The position numbers were made by a program, and so were the translations under genes. From Streptomyces sp. NBC_01276 (lineage in GTDB: Bacteria; Actinomycetota; Actinomycetes; Streptomycetales; Streptomycetaceae): a DNA stretch of 64,000 nt. This document shows positions 27,169-35,582 of this stretch, piece after piece. The DNA is taken from contig NZ_CP108442.1 of assembly GCF_041435355.1 (NCBI RefSeq), forward strand, positions 1,302,001 through 1,366,000, in the 5' to 3' direction. The stretch's first letter is position 1. Each line of letters begins with the position of its first letter. A model generated the notes under the pieces. The model made no database searches. It was not told where the DNA came from and saw only the letters and a program-made list of their open reading frames with translations.

Positions 27169-27771
27169 CTACGCGCTGAGCGCGGTGCGGGCCGCGGAGA
27201 GCAGGCCGGCCGTGGTCACGACCCGGGCGAAGCCGCCGCCCTGGAGGTTGACGGCGGTGGCGGTGGCCAGCTCGTCGGCGGTCAGGGACAGGCCCGCCGG
27301 GCCCGCGAGGTCGAAGGTGTGGGTGGCGTCCAGCGGTACGAGCACGTCGTAGCCGAGGTTCCCGGCCATGCGGGCGGTGGTCTCGACGCACATGTTGGTC
27401 TGGATCCCCACGACGACCAGCTGGCCGATGCCCCGTGCCGTCAGCCAGGCCGCCAGGTCGGGGGTCCCGTAGAAGGCCGAGTTGACGGTCTTGGTGATCA
27501 GCGGGGAGTCGTGGCGGCGCTCCTCGACGAAGTCCTTGAGGGCGTATCCGGGCCGGTCCGGGGCGAGGACGGAGCCGGTGCGGGCGGAGGCGTGCCGGAC
27601 GAGGACGACGGGGCGGCCCGACTCCCGCCAGGCGTCCATCAGCGCGGCGATGTTCTCCTCGGCGGCCGGGTTGTTGCGCGGACCCCAGAAGGAGGCGTCG
27701 TCGAAGCCCTTCTGGACGTCGATGACGATCAGGGCACTGTCGGGGGCGATCTCGATCGCGGTCTCGTTCAT
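27169..27771 (-). CDS. Isochorismatase-family cysteine hydrolase
   Basis: This 200-residue protein has the cysteine-hydrolase fold. It shows Asp18 in LIVIDVQKGF, the catalytic Lys in LITKTVNSAFYGT, and the Cys in VVVGIQTNMCVETTARMAGNLGYDV. Family members hydrolyse isochorismate, nicotinamide, N-carbamoyl or similar amides; the substrate cannot be read here. ATG 27771 is used because it begins directly with the conserved N-terminus. It diverges from the GlxA-type regulator, which is a common partner for such hydrolases and probably controls it. Confidence 0.9.
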   Translation of the reverse strand: MNETAIEIAPDSALIVIDVQKGFDDASFWGPRNNPAAEENIAALMDAWRESGRPVVLVRHASARTGSVLAPDRPGYALKDFVEERRHDSPLITKTVNSAFYGTPDLAAWLTARGIGQLVVVGIQTNMCVETTARMAGNLGYDVLVPLDATHTFDLAGPAGLSLTADELATATAVNLQGGGFARVVTTAGLLSAARTALSA

Positions 27772-27837
27772 GGCTCCATCGTGGCCGTCGGGCGGGGCGC
27801 GCCCCAGCGGCTGCGGGGACCGTGAACGATGGGATCC

Positions 27838-27850
27838 TGCCAGGCTGGCA
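27838..27850. promoter_or_regulatory. Candidate operator between isochorismatase and glxA-type genes
   Basis: TGCCAG-G-CTGGCA is an inverted repeat with a one-base centre. A further CTGGCAG follows at 27869-27875, 24 bp after the first CTGGCAG (27845-27851), that is, close to two helical turns, as in AraC-type direct-repeat sites. Confidence 0.45.
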
Positions 27851-27884
27851 GTTCCGTGCACCCCGGTTCTGGCAGAGTTGCCGC

Positions 27885-28892
27885 ATGCACCGCGTCGCGA
27901 TCGTCGCCCAGCCCGGGATCCGCAGCTTCGACCTCGCCGTCATCACCGAGGTCTGGGGCCCGGACCGCGCCCGGGCCGGGGTACCGCCCTTCGAACTGCG
28001 CCGCTGCGCGCTGGAGAGCGGTCCGATCGCGCTGCCCGGCGGGCTCACCCTCACCCCCGACCGGGGCCTCGACTGGCTCGGCGCCGCCGATCTGGTCGTC
28101 GTACCGGCCTTGGCGGAGCCCACCGACCCGACGCCCGAGCCGGTGCTGGCCGCGCTGCGGGCGGCGCACGCCCGGGGCGTTCCGGTGGCCGCCCTGTGCG
28201 CGGGGGCCTTCGTCCTCGCCGAGGCCGGGCTGCTCGACGGCCGCCGCGCGGTGACCCACTGGTGGCTCGCCCCGCAGCTCGCCGCCCGCCACCCCGAGGT
28301 GCTGGTCGAGGAGGCCCCGCTCTACGTGGAGGACGACGGGCTGTGGACCTCCGCCGGGGTGGCCTCCGGCATCGACCTGTGCCTGCACCTGGTGCGCGAG
28401 GCCCACGGGTCCGAGGCGGCCGCCGCGATCGCCCGCTCGATGGTGACCGGCCCCTTCCGCACCGGGGACCACGCCCAGTACCTGGACCGGCCCACCCCGT
28501 CGGCCGACCGGACGGCCGAGGCGCTGGCCGCCGTACGGGAACGGGCCCTGCGACGGCTGCACGAGCCTCTGGACGTGGCCACGCTGGCGCGGTGGGCGGG
28601 CATGTCCCCCCGTTCCTTCGCCCGGCACTTCGCCGCCGCCACCGGGACCACCCCCCACAAATGGCTGCTGCGGCACCGTCTGGACGAGGCCCGCAAGCTG
28701 CTGGAACGCACCGACCATCCGGTCCCCGAGGTGGCCCGGCGGGCCGGGTTCGCCAGCGAGGTCACCTTCCGCCAGCACTTCGGCGCCCACGTCGGTGTGA
28801 GCCCGCGCGCCTACCGCGCGGCGGCGTCCGCCGCCTCCGCGGTCCCCGCCGCCTCACCCCCGGGCGGCGACAGTGTTAGAAATGGCTCATGA
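27885..28892 (+). CDS. GlxA-family transcriptional regulator (DJ-1/PfpI + AraC)
   Basis: The 335-residue regulator has an N-terminal DJ-1/PfpI-like domain (about 1-185; AIVAQPGIRSFDLAVITEVW, VAALCAGAFVLAEAGLLDGR with the nucleophile-elbow Cys) and a C-terminal AraC DNA-binding domain (about 230-320; DVATLARWAGMSPRSFARHF and PVPEVARRAGFASEVTFRQHF). These proteins usually activate neighbouring catabolic genes in response to small nitrogenous compounds. Here the divergent isochorismatase is the obvious target. ATG 27885 lacks a ribosome site and may be leaderless. Its TGA overlaps the start of the downstream SpoIIE gene. Confidence 0.92.
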   Translation: MHRVAIVAQPGIRSFDLAVITEVWGPDRARAGVPPFELRRCALESGPIALPGGLTLTPDRGLDWLGAADLVVVPALAEPTDPTPEPVLAALRAAHARGVPVAALCAGAFVLAEAGLLDGRRAVTHWWLAPQLAARHPEVLVEEAPLYVEDDGLWTSAGVASGIDLCLHLVREAHGSEAAAAIARSMVTGPFRTGDHAQYLDRPTPSADRTAEALAAVRERALRRLHEPLDVATLARWAGMSPRSFARHFAAATGTTPHKWLLRHRLDEARKLLERTDHPVPEVARRAGFASEVTFRQHFGAHVGVSPRAYRAAASAASAVPAASPPGGDSVRNGS

Positions 28893-31696
28893 CCGCACGT
28901 TCGGGTCGGGACGGTGAAGCGCGGCCGGAAAGCCTGCCCGCGCGCCACTCCCTGGGCCGCCGCAGCCTCTCCGGCGAGGTCTTCGTGCTCCAGGCCGTCA
29001 TCGTGCTGGTGCTGATCACTGCGGCCACGCTCGCCCTGGTGTTCCAGGCCCGCTACGACAGCCGGCAGGACGCCCGTAACCGCGCCCTCGCCGCCGCCGA
29101 GGCCTTCGCCCACGCCCCCGGTCTGCCCGCCGCCCTGGCCTCCTCCGACCCGACGGCCTCGCTGGAACCCCTGGCGGAGGGCGCCCGCCGGGGCTCCGGC
29201 CTCGACTTCGTCGCCGTCATGACCAAGGACGGCATCCGCTACACCGACTCCCGGCCCGAGCTGATCGGCAAGCGCGCCAAGGGCGACCTCGCCCGCGCGG
29301 CGGCCGGACACTCGTTCACGGAAGTCTTCACGGGCCAGCCGAGCGACGCGGTCCGCGCCGTGGTCCCCGTACGCGACGCGCAGGGGAAGGTCGTCGGCCT
29401 GGTCGCCACCGGCATCGAGGTGCAGAACGTCGGGCAGGCCCTGAGCGGGCAGTTGCCGCTGCTGCTCGGCGCGGCCGCCGGGGCCCTGCTCCTGGGGACC
29501 GCGGGCGCCGCACTGGTCAGCCGGAGGCTGCGGCGCCAGACCCGGGGCCTGGGCGCGGCCGACATGGCCAGGATGAACGAGCACCACGAGGCGGTGCTGC
29601 ACGCGGTGCGCGAGGGCGTGCTCATCGTCGACGCCGACCACCGGCTGCTGCTCGCCAACGACGAGGCCCGACGGCTGCTGGACCTGCCCCCCGACGCCGA
29701 ACGGCGGCACGTGGCCGACCTCGGCCTCGACCCGCGCACCACCGAGCTGCTGGTCTCCGGCCGGGTCGCCACCGACGAGGTGCACCTGGCGGGCGACCGG
29801 CTCCTGGCCGTCAACGTACGGCCCACCCAGCCCTCCGGCGGACGGCCCTCGGGCAGCGTCATGACCCTGCGCGACACCACTGAGCTCTCGGCGCTCTCCG
29901 GCCGCGCCGAGGTGGCCCGGGAGCGGCTCCAGCTGCTCTACGACGCCGGGGTGCGCATCGGGACCACCCTGGACGTGGTGCGCACCGCCGAGGAGCTGTC
30001 GGAGGTGGCCGTCCCGCGCTTCGCCGACTTCGTCACCGTCGAGCTGCTGGAGCCGGTGCTGCGCGGGGACGAGCCCTCCCCCGCCTCCGGGGTGCACACC
30101 GAGATGCGGCGGGCGGCCATGACCGGGGTCCGCAGCGACCAGCCGCTCCAGCCGGTCGGGGACGTCATCCGCTTCGCGGTGCCGACCGCTCCGATGGCGG
30201 CGGCCCTGGACGCCGGGCACGCGGTGCTCGCCGCCGACCTGCACGCCGCCATGGGCTGGCGGGCCCAGGACGCGGCCGGAACCCGGGTCGCCCTCGACTA
30301 CGGACTCCACTCGCTGATCTCCGTACCGCTCCAGGCGCGGGGCGTGGTCCTCGGCATGGCCAACTTCTGGCGGGCCGCCGACACGCCCGAGGCCTTCGAC
30401 GAGGAGGACCTGTCCTTCGCCGAGGAGCTGGGGGCACGGGCGGCCGTGTCCATCGACAACGCCCGCCGCTTCACCCGTGAGCACGCCACCGCCGTGACCC
30501 TCCAGCGCAGTCTGCTGCCCCGGGTGCTGCCGGACCTGAGCGCGGTGGACGTTGCCTTCCGGTACCTGCCCGCGAAGGCGGGCGTGGGCGGGGACTGGTT
30601 CGACGTGATCCCGCTGCCGGGGGCCCGGGTGGCGCTGGTGGTGGGCGACGTCGTGGGGCACGGGGTGCACGCCGCGGCCACGATGGGCCGGCTGCGGACC
30701 GCCGTGCACAACTTCTCCACGCTCGACATCCCGCCCGACGAGCTGCTGGGACACCTGGACGAGCTGATCGACCGGATCGACCAGCTGGAGAACGGCAAGC
30801 CCGCCGCGGGCGACGGCGGGGACCCCGGCGCGGGCGACGGCCGGGAAGTGGAGGAGACCGCCGGGATCACGGGCGCCACCTGCCTCTACGCGGTGTACGA
30901 CCCGGTCTCCGGGCAGTGCACGATGGCCAGCGCCGGCCACCCGGGGCCCGCCCTGGTGCATGCCGACGGGCGGGTGGAGTTCCCGGAGCTGCCGGCCGGG
31001 CTCCCCCTGGGGGTGGGCGGTATGCCCTTCGAGACGGCGGGGCTGGTGCTGCCCGAGGGGAGCCGGCTCGTGCTGTTCACGGACGGGCTGCTGGAGGACC
31101 GCGACCGGGACTTCGACGCCGGGCTGGCGGTGCTCCGGGAGACCCTGGCACAGCCCGGCCGCAGCCCCGAGCAGGCCTGCGCGGACGTCCTGGCGGCGCT
31201 GCTGTTCCCTGCGCCGAGCGACGACATCGCGCTGCTGATCGCCGACACCCGGCGGCTGGATGCCGGCCGGATCGCCGAGTGGGACGTGCCGGGCGACCCG
31301 GTGGCCGTCTCGCGGGTGCGCCGGGAGGCCTCGGCGCAGCTGGCCGCTTGGGGGATGGAGGAGGTCTCCTTCCCTGCCGAGCTGGTGCTCAGCGAGCTGA
31401 TCACCAATGCCATCCGGTACGGGAACGAGCCGATCCGGGTCCGGCTGCTGCGGGACCGCAACCTGATCTGCGAGGTGTCCGACAGCAGCAGCACCTCCCC
31501 GCACCTGCGGTACGCGACCACCACCGACGAGGGCGGGCGCGGGCTGTTCCTGGTCGCGCAGTACGCCGACCGGTGGGGGACCCGGTACACGGAGCGCGGC
31601 AAGGTCATCTGGGCGGAGCTGTCGCCGTCGGACGGCGACGGGCCGCCGCTGCCCGGGGCGCTGGACCTGGACGCGCTGGAGGACCTGGCCTGGTGA
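28889..31696 (+). CDS. Membrane sensor with PAS, GAF, SpoIIE phosphatase and anti-sigma-type ATPase domains
   Basis: The 935-residue protein has TM helix 1 (31-52), an extracellular sensor region (53-185, Cache-like), TM2 (188-207), PAS (about 225-330), GAF (345-525), a PP2C/SpoIIE phosphatase (550-790; GGDWFDVIPL, VVGDVVGHG, LFTDGLLEDRDRD) and an HATPase domain (795-925; SELITNAIRYG, GRGLFLVAQYADRWG). Phosphatase and ATPase together resemble an RsbU/SpoIIE plus RsbW pair in one chain. It should sense an external signal and set the phosphorylation of an STAS anti-anti-sigma factor. The partner is not in the window. It overlaps the GlxA gene by ATGA, so the two may be linked. Confidence 0.9.
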   Translation: MTARSGRDGEARPESLPARHSLGRRSLSGEVFVLQAVIVLVLITAATLALVFQARYDSRQDARNRALAAAEAFAHAPGLPAALASSDPTASLEPLAEGARRGSGLDFVAVMTKDGIRYTDSRPELIGKRAKGDLARAAAGHSFTEVFTGQPSDAVRAVVPVRDAQGKVVGLVATGIEVQNVGQALSGQLPLLLGAAAGALLLGTAGAALVSRRLRRQTRGLGAADMARMNEHHEAVLHAVREGVLIVDADHRLLLANDEARRLLDLPPDAERRHVADLGLDPRTTELLVSGRVATDEVHLAGDRLLAVNVRPTQPSGGRPSGSVMTLRDTTELSALSGRAEVARERLQLLYDAGVRIGTTLDVVRTAEELSEVAVPRFADFVTVELLEPVLRGDEPSPASGVHTEMRRAAMTGVRSDQPLQPVGDVIRFAVPTAPMAAALDAGHAVLAADLHAAMGWRAQDAAGTRVALDYGLHSLISVPLQARGVVLGMANFWRAADTPEAFDEEDLSFAEELGARAAVSIDNARRFTREHATAVTLQRSLLPRVLPDLSAVDVAFRYLPAKAGVGGDWFDVIPLPGARVALVVGDVVGHGVHAAATMGRLRTAVHNFSTLDIPPDELLGHLDELIDRIDQLENGKPAAGDGGDPGAGDGREVEETAGITGATCLYAVYDPVSGQCTMASAGHPGPALVHADGRVEFPELPAGLPLGVGGMPFETAGLVLPEGSRLVLFTDGLLEDRDRDFDAGLAVLRETLAQPGRSPEQACADVLAALLFPAPSDDIALLIADTRRLDAGRIAEWDVPGDPVAVSRVRREASAQLAAWGMEEVSFPAELVLSELITNAIRYGNEPIRVRLLRDRNLICEVSDSSSTSPHLRYATTTDEGGRGLFLVAQYADRWGTRYTERGKVIWAELSPSDGDGPPLPGALDLDALEDLAW

Positions 31697-31707
31697 CGGG
31701 GGCGGGG

Positions 31708-31749
31708 CACGGGCCCCGGGCGGGCCGATGCCCGGCGGCGGGGCCCGTG
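31708..31749. terminator. Bidirectional terminator between two SpoIIE genes
   Basis: CACGGGCCCCG (31708-31718) pairs with CGGGGCCCGTG (31739-31749), with a second smaller GC hairpin in the loop. It fills the 56-bp gap between two convergent genes. Confidence 0.65.
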
Positions 31750-31752
31750 GTG

Positions 31753-33810
31753 TCAGAGCGGGCGGGGGCGGGCCAGCAGCACCGCCACGTCGTCCTGGGG
31801 CGCCGCGGGCAGCAGCCCGGCCAGAATGCCCTCGCACAGGGTCTCCAGGGGCTCCGTGGCCCGTCGCAGCGCCAGCGCGAGGCGTTCGAGGCCCTCGTCG
31901 AGGTCCCGGTCGCGGGCTTCGATCAGCCCGTCGGTGTAGAGGGCGAGCAGGGTCCCCGGGGGCAGCGGGACCTCCTGGACGGGGAAGTCCCGGCCGCCGG
32001 TGCCCAGCGGGGTCCCGGGCGGGCCCTGGAGGAAGGACACCGTGCCGTCGGCGGTGGCCACGGCGGGCGGCGGGTGGCCGGCGCGGGCCATGGCGCAGCC
32101 GCCGGCCGCCGGGTCGTGGACGGCGTACACGCAGGTGGCCATCTCGTCCTCGCCGAGGTCCGCGACGACGGCGTCCAGGGAGCGGAGCATCCGGTCGGGC
32201 GGCACGTCGTGGCGGGCGAGGGTGCGCACGGCGGTGCGCAGCTGGCCCATGACGGCGGCCGCGTGGATCCCGTGGCCCATCACGTCCCCGATGACCAGGC
32301 CGGTGCGGCCGCCGGGCAGCTGGATGACGTCGAACCAGTCGCCGCCCACGTCGTGGTCGCTGGCGGGCAGGTAGCGGCCGGTGAGCTCCAGGCCGGGGAC
32401 CTCGGGGAGCGCGCTGTTGGTGAGGCTGCGCTGGAGGGTGAGGGCGGCCCGCCGCTGGGTGGTGTACATGCGGGCGTTGTCGATGTTGAGGGCGGCGCGG
32501 GCGACGAGTTCGTCGACGAGGACGCAGTCCTGTTCGTCGAAGGGCTCGCGTCCGCGCAGCCGGGTCACGGCGACGGCGCCGAGGACCGTGCCGCGGGCGA
32601 CGAGGGGGACCATGCGGGCGCAGCCGAGGGAGGCGAGGTAGGCGCGCAGCTCGTCGGCCCTGGGGTCGGTGATCAGGGCGGGGACGTCGGCGCTGTAGAG
32701 GTTCATCGGGATGCCTTCCTCGATGACCCGTTCGTAGGCCGTGCCGGCCGGGATCCGGAAGGTCTGGCCGGGCTTGAGCCGGGCGGTCGGCGCGAAGGGG
32801 TCGGGGAAGACGGCCGCGAGTCTGCGCAGGAGCCCCTGGGTGGAGGCGCCGGCCTCGTCCGGTTCCAGTACCGATTCGAGGAGCTGTACGTCGGCCGAGT
32901 CGGCGAGCTCCGGCACCAGCAGGTCGACGATCTCCTGGGCGGTCTGGCGCAGGTCCAGGGTGGTGCCGATGCGGGTGCCGGCCTCGGCGAGGCGGGCGAA
33001 GCGGGCGCGGGCCCGTTCGGCCTCCAGCTGGGCCCGCTGGCCCTCGGTGATGTCGATGAGGGAGGCGATCACGCCGAGGGGGCGGCCGGAGCCGTCGAGC
33101 AGCGGGGCGTAGGAGCAGGACCAGGTCCGGTCGTGGTCGGGGTCGGCGGGGGTGCGGCCGGTGCGGCGGACGTCGACGACGGCGGTGCCGGACTCCAGCA
33201 CCCGGCGCATGGTGGCCTCCAGGGCGACGGCGTTGACGCCGGGCACGACCTCGGTGAGGCGCCGGCCGAGGTGCTCGGCGGCGGAGGCGCCGTTCATCCG
33301 GGCGAGGGCGTCGTTGACGCGCAGGAAGCGCAGGTCGGTGCCGAGGGTGGCGAGGCCGATCGGCGACTGGGTGAACAGGCTCTGGAGGGCGGCGAGGGAG
33401 TCCCGCATGTGCAGGACCTCGGAGGTCTCGACGGCGATGAGCATGGCACCCGTACGGCCCTGCGGGTCGGCGGCGGGCACGATCCACATCTCCATCGCCA
33501 CCCGGTGGCCGTCGCGGTGGCGCACGGGCAGGGTGCCGACGACGGTCTCCCCGGCCTGGACCCGGCGGGTCAGGTCCTGGGCGAGTTCGCGGTTGGCCTC
33601 CGGTACGAGGACGGTGTTGCCGGGCCGGCCGAGGATCTCCTCGGGGCGGTGGCCGAGCAGGTCCTGGGCGGCCAGCGACCACTCCACGACGACGCCGTCC
33701 GCGTCCTCCCGCCACAGGGCGATCGGCAGCAGCTCGCGCAGTACGCCCGCGTACCCGACGCCCGCCGCCGGCGGATCGGGCACCTCGCTCGTCGACTGGT
33801 ACGTGTCCAA
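31753..33810 (-). CDS. PAS-PAS-GAF-SpoIIE protein phosphatase
   Basis: The 685-residue cytoplasmic protein has two PAS domains (about 20-130, 140-265), a GAF domain (280-450) and a SpoIIE-type PP2C (465-680) with GGDWFDVIQLPG, VIGDVMGHGIHAAAVMGQL and ALYTDGLIEARDRD metal motifs. Such proteins dephosphorylate anti-anti-sigma factors in response to redox, light or small ligands bound by the PAS/GAF sensors. There is no membrane helix and no fused ATPase, unlike its convergent neighbour. An unusual N-terminus, MDTYQSTSEVPDPPAAG, precedes PAS1. Regulation cannot be deduced. Confidence 0.9.
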   Translation of the reverse strand: MDTYQSTSEVPDPPAAGVGYAGVLRELLPIALWREDADGVVVEWSLAAQDLLGHRPEEILGRPGNTVLVPEANRELAQDLTRRVQAGETVVGTLPVRHRDGHRVAMEMWIVPAADPQGRTGAMLIAVETSEVLHMRDSLAALQSLFTQSPIGLATLGTDLRFLRVNDALARMNGASAAEHLGRRLTEVVPGVNAVALEATMRRVLESGTAVVDVRRTGRTPADPDHDRTWSCSYAPLLDGSGRPLGVIASLIDITEGQRAQLEAERARARFARLAEAGTRIGTTLDLRQTAQEIVDLLVPELADSADVQLLESVLEPDEAGASTQGLLRRLAAVFPDPFAPTARLKPGQTFRIPAGTAYERVIEEGIPMNLYSADVPALITDPRADELRAYLASLGCARMVPLVARGTVLGAVAVTRLRGREPFDEQDCVLVDELVARAALNIDNARMYTTQRRAALTLQRSLTNSALPEVPGLELTGRYLPASDHDVGGDWFDVIQLPGGRTGLVIGDVMGHGIHAAAVMGQLRTAVRTLARHDVPPDRMLRSLDAVVADLGEDEMATCVYAVHDPAAGGCAMARAGHPPPAVATADGTVSFLQGPPGTPLGTGGRDFPVQEVPLPPGTLLALYTDGLIEARDRDLDEGLERLALALRRATEPLETLCEGILAGLLPAAPQDDVAVLLARPRPL

Positions 33811-34051
33811 TGCAGCGACCTCACCCCGGGGGGGTCCGATTCCTACCGATTCACCCTATCCGAGGGCTCGGCCCGGGGCGCTGTGTCCGGAGGGACCGGG
33901 GCATGACGAAGGCGATCCGCAGGAGCTGCGGTCAGGATCCCGCGCGGGCCGGGGCGGGCGGGGCGGGACCCGGTGGGCGCGAGGAGCCGCCGCCTCCGTC
34001 CCGCCACGTCCCGCCGCACGCCGCACCGCGGTCAGCGGGTCGGCCGGCCGG
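33811..34051. other. Non-coding stretch between SpoIIE and DUF3574 genes
   Basis: The 241-bp sequence contains the promoter region of the SpoIIE gene, with GATTCCTACCGATTCACCCTATCC at its right border region (33837-33860), relatively A/T-rich. The rest is GC-rich with no convincing small gene. Confidence 0.4.
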
Positions 34052-34528
34052 TCAGAAGTCCACCTGGGCGCGCACGTCGGCACGGCCGACCGACTCCAGC
34101 TCCCAGGTCTTGCAGTACAGGCGCCGGATGTACTCGATGTCGGCGTTGCGGGCGTGGGCCTCGCGCACCGGGTACATCACGGTCAGCTCGTACGATCTCT
34201 CACGGTTGATGTCGCCCTCCTTGTCGCGCCACTGCCCCCGGGCCTCCTGGAGGGTGAGCCCGGAGGGGAAGCGCGGGGTGATCACGTCGGCCACGAACTT
34301 CATGAACTCCTCTTCGGTGATCGGCGGGTTGCCGTTGTGGCGCCCGGTGCCGAAGTAGAGGTGCGTCGAGATGTACGGGCTGCCCTCCTCGGCGACGGTC
34401 TGCTCGCTCGCCGCCGAGGCCTCGTGCGTACCGAAGGCGGCCTCCGAGGCGGGGCCGCCCAGCGCGAAGAGGAGGGCCGCCGCCGCCAGGAAGGCAGCCG
34501 CGGGCGTCGAGATCCGGATGGATCGCAT
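34052..34528 (-). CDS. Secreted DUF3574-type protein
   Basis: The 158-residue product has a classic signal peptide (MRSIRISTPAAAFLAAAALLF-type N-terminus, then ALGGPASEAAF) and a mature part matching the DUF3574 pattern: STHLYFGTGRHNGNPPITEEEF, FVADVITPRFPSGLTLQEARGQW and RERSYELTVMYPV. The function of the family is unknown. The mature region ends with a Cys (RRLYCKTWELESVGRADV). The gene is preceded by the repeat-rich leader at 34540-34690. It follows the helical-repeat gene on the same strand by 160 bp. Confidence 0.82.
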   Translation of the reverse strand: MRSIRISTPAAAFLAAAALLFALGGPASEAAFGTHEASAASEQTVAEEGSPYISTHLYFGTGRHNGNPPITEEEFMKFVADVITPRFPSGLTLQEARGQWRDKEGDINRERSYELTVMYPVREAHARNADIEYIRRLYCKTWELESVGRADVRAQVDF

Positions 34529-34539
34529 GTCGTCGTCCT

Positions 34540-34633
34540 GTCTGTCGGGTCGGGTCGGTTCTGTCGGGTCGGTTCTGTCGGGTCGGGTCGGGGCATGTCG
34601 TGGCGGATCGGGTCGGGTCGGGTCGGGGTGCGG
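34540..34633 (-). repeat. GTCGG/GGGTC low-complexity tandem repeat in the DUF3574 leader
   Basis: The plus strand contains runs of TCGGG units, including three copies of TCTGTCGGGTCGG, starting 12 bp upstream of the DUF3574 start codon. In the transcript this reads as CCGACCCGACAGAA-type repeats, pyrimidine- and purine-alternating and weakly folded, with AGGAC as ribosome site at the end. Copy number could vary between strains. Confidence 0.75.
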
Positions 34634-34688
34634 CCGGTCCGGTCGGGGAGGGCCTGGTCCGGGCGGGGTCTCCCCGGTCCGGGCAGGC

Positions 34689-35582
34689 TCAAGCGGGCAG
34701 CGACTCCAGCAGGAAGGCCGCCGCGTCCCGTACGCCGCCCGGCGCGTCCGCGCACCCGCGCAGGCCCGCCGCCGTCCGGCCGAGGGTCTCGGTCGTGCGG
34801 ACCGACCCGATGCCCGCGGCGCGCGGGGCCACCTCCGCGATCAGCTCCTCGGCCTCGCGCCACGCCCCGGCCCCCGCCAGGGCGGAGAGCAGCTCCGCCG
34901 TGAACAGGTGCCGGTAGGCGGGTCCGGGGGCGGTGGCCGCCTGGTGCAGCAGGGGGATGGCCCGGTCCCAGCGGCGCAGCCTGGCCTGGACCCAGCCGTG
35001 GTGACCGAGCAGCTCGGCCTCGTCGATCCACCAGGCCCAGTGCGGGTCGCGGTGCGAGACGCCGTCCAGGAAGCGGCTCCGGGCGCGGGCGATCAGCTCC
35101 AGTGCCTCGGAGCGCGCGCCGAGCAGGGCCGTCGCGTGCGCCCGGCGGACCAGGACGAGGGCGGCGACGCGGGCGGGCAGCGGGCGGGGCCCGCGCACCC
35201 GGTCCGCGCTCAGCAGTGCGGCGCGCGGGTGGCCCGTGTGGGTGGTGAGCATGCTGTGGTTGAGCAGGACCAGTCGCGCCGTCCAACGGTCGCCGCACAG
35301 CCGGGCGAGGGCGAGGGCCCGCGCGTTCATCCGGTGGGCCGGCCGGTAGCGGCCCGCGTCGAAGAGGATCCAGCCGATGACCTCGGACAGTTCGGCGAGG
35401 GCCGCGAGCCCGTCGGCGTCCCGGTCGCGCAGCGCGCCCGGGTCGGCCGACAGCTCCGGGATCCGCCGCACGGTCTCCCGTACGGCGGGTACGGCGGCGG
35501 TCGCCCCCCGCTCGGTGTCGAGGGCCACGAGGCGCCGTACGGCGGCCAGGGCCACGGCCGCGGACACGGCGGGCGGCGTCAT
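34689..35582 (-). CDS. Helical-repeat (TPR-like) protein of the ImmA/MAB_1171c operon
   Basis: The 297-residue protein is nearly all alpha-helix, with degenerate TPR-like pairs: VIGWILFDAGRYRPAHRMNARAL, RHLFTAELLSALAGAGAWREAEELI, and HGWVQARLRRWDRAIPLLHQA. No enzymatic motif, DNA-binding motif, signal or membrane segment is present. In Streptomyces, similar C-terminal helical repeats follow XRE domains in peptide-responsive regulators, but here there is none. Start ATG 35582 overlaps the stop of the membrane-protein gene by four bases, implying translational coupling. Role inferred: partner or sensor subunit. Confidence 0.7.
   Translation of the reverse strand: MTPPAVSAAVALAAVRRLVALDTERGATAAVPAVRETVRRIPELSADPGALRDRDADGLAALAELSEVIGWILFDAGRYRPAHRMNARALALARLCGDRWTARLVLLNHSMLTTHTGHPRAALLSADRVRGPRPLPARVAALVLVRRAHATALLGARSEALELIARARSRFLDGVSHRDPHWAWWIDEAELLGHHGWVQARLRRWDRAIPLLHQAATAPGPAYRHLFTAELLSALAGAGAWREAEELIAEVAPRAAGIGSVRTTETLGRTAAGLRGCADAPGGVRDAAAFLLESLPA

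Noticed and set aside
28811..33715. A 1634-residue open frame antisense to both SpoIIE genes
   Set aside because: It is a GC-rich shadow: Arg/Pro/Gly-rich, no domain, and covers two well-supported genes on both strands.
34540..34633. A CRISPR-like array
   Set aside because: The units are short, degenerate and contiguous without unique spacers, so it is simple tandem repetition.
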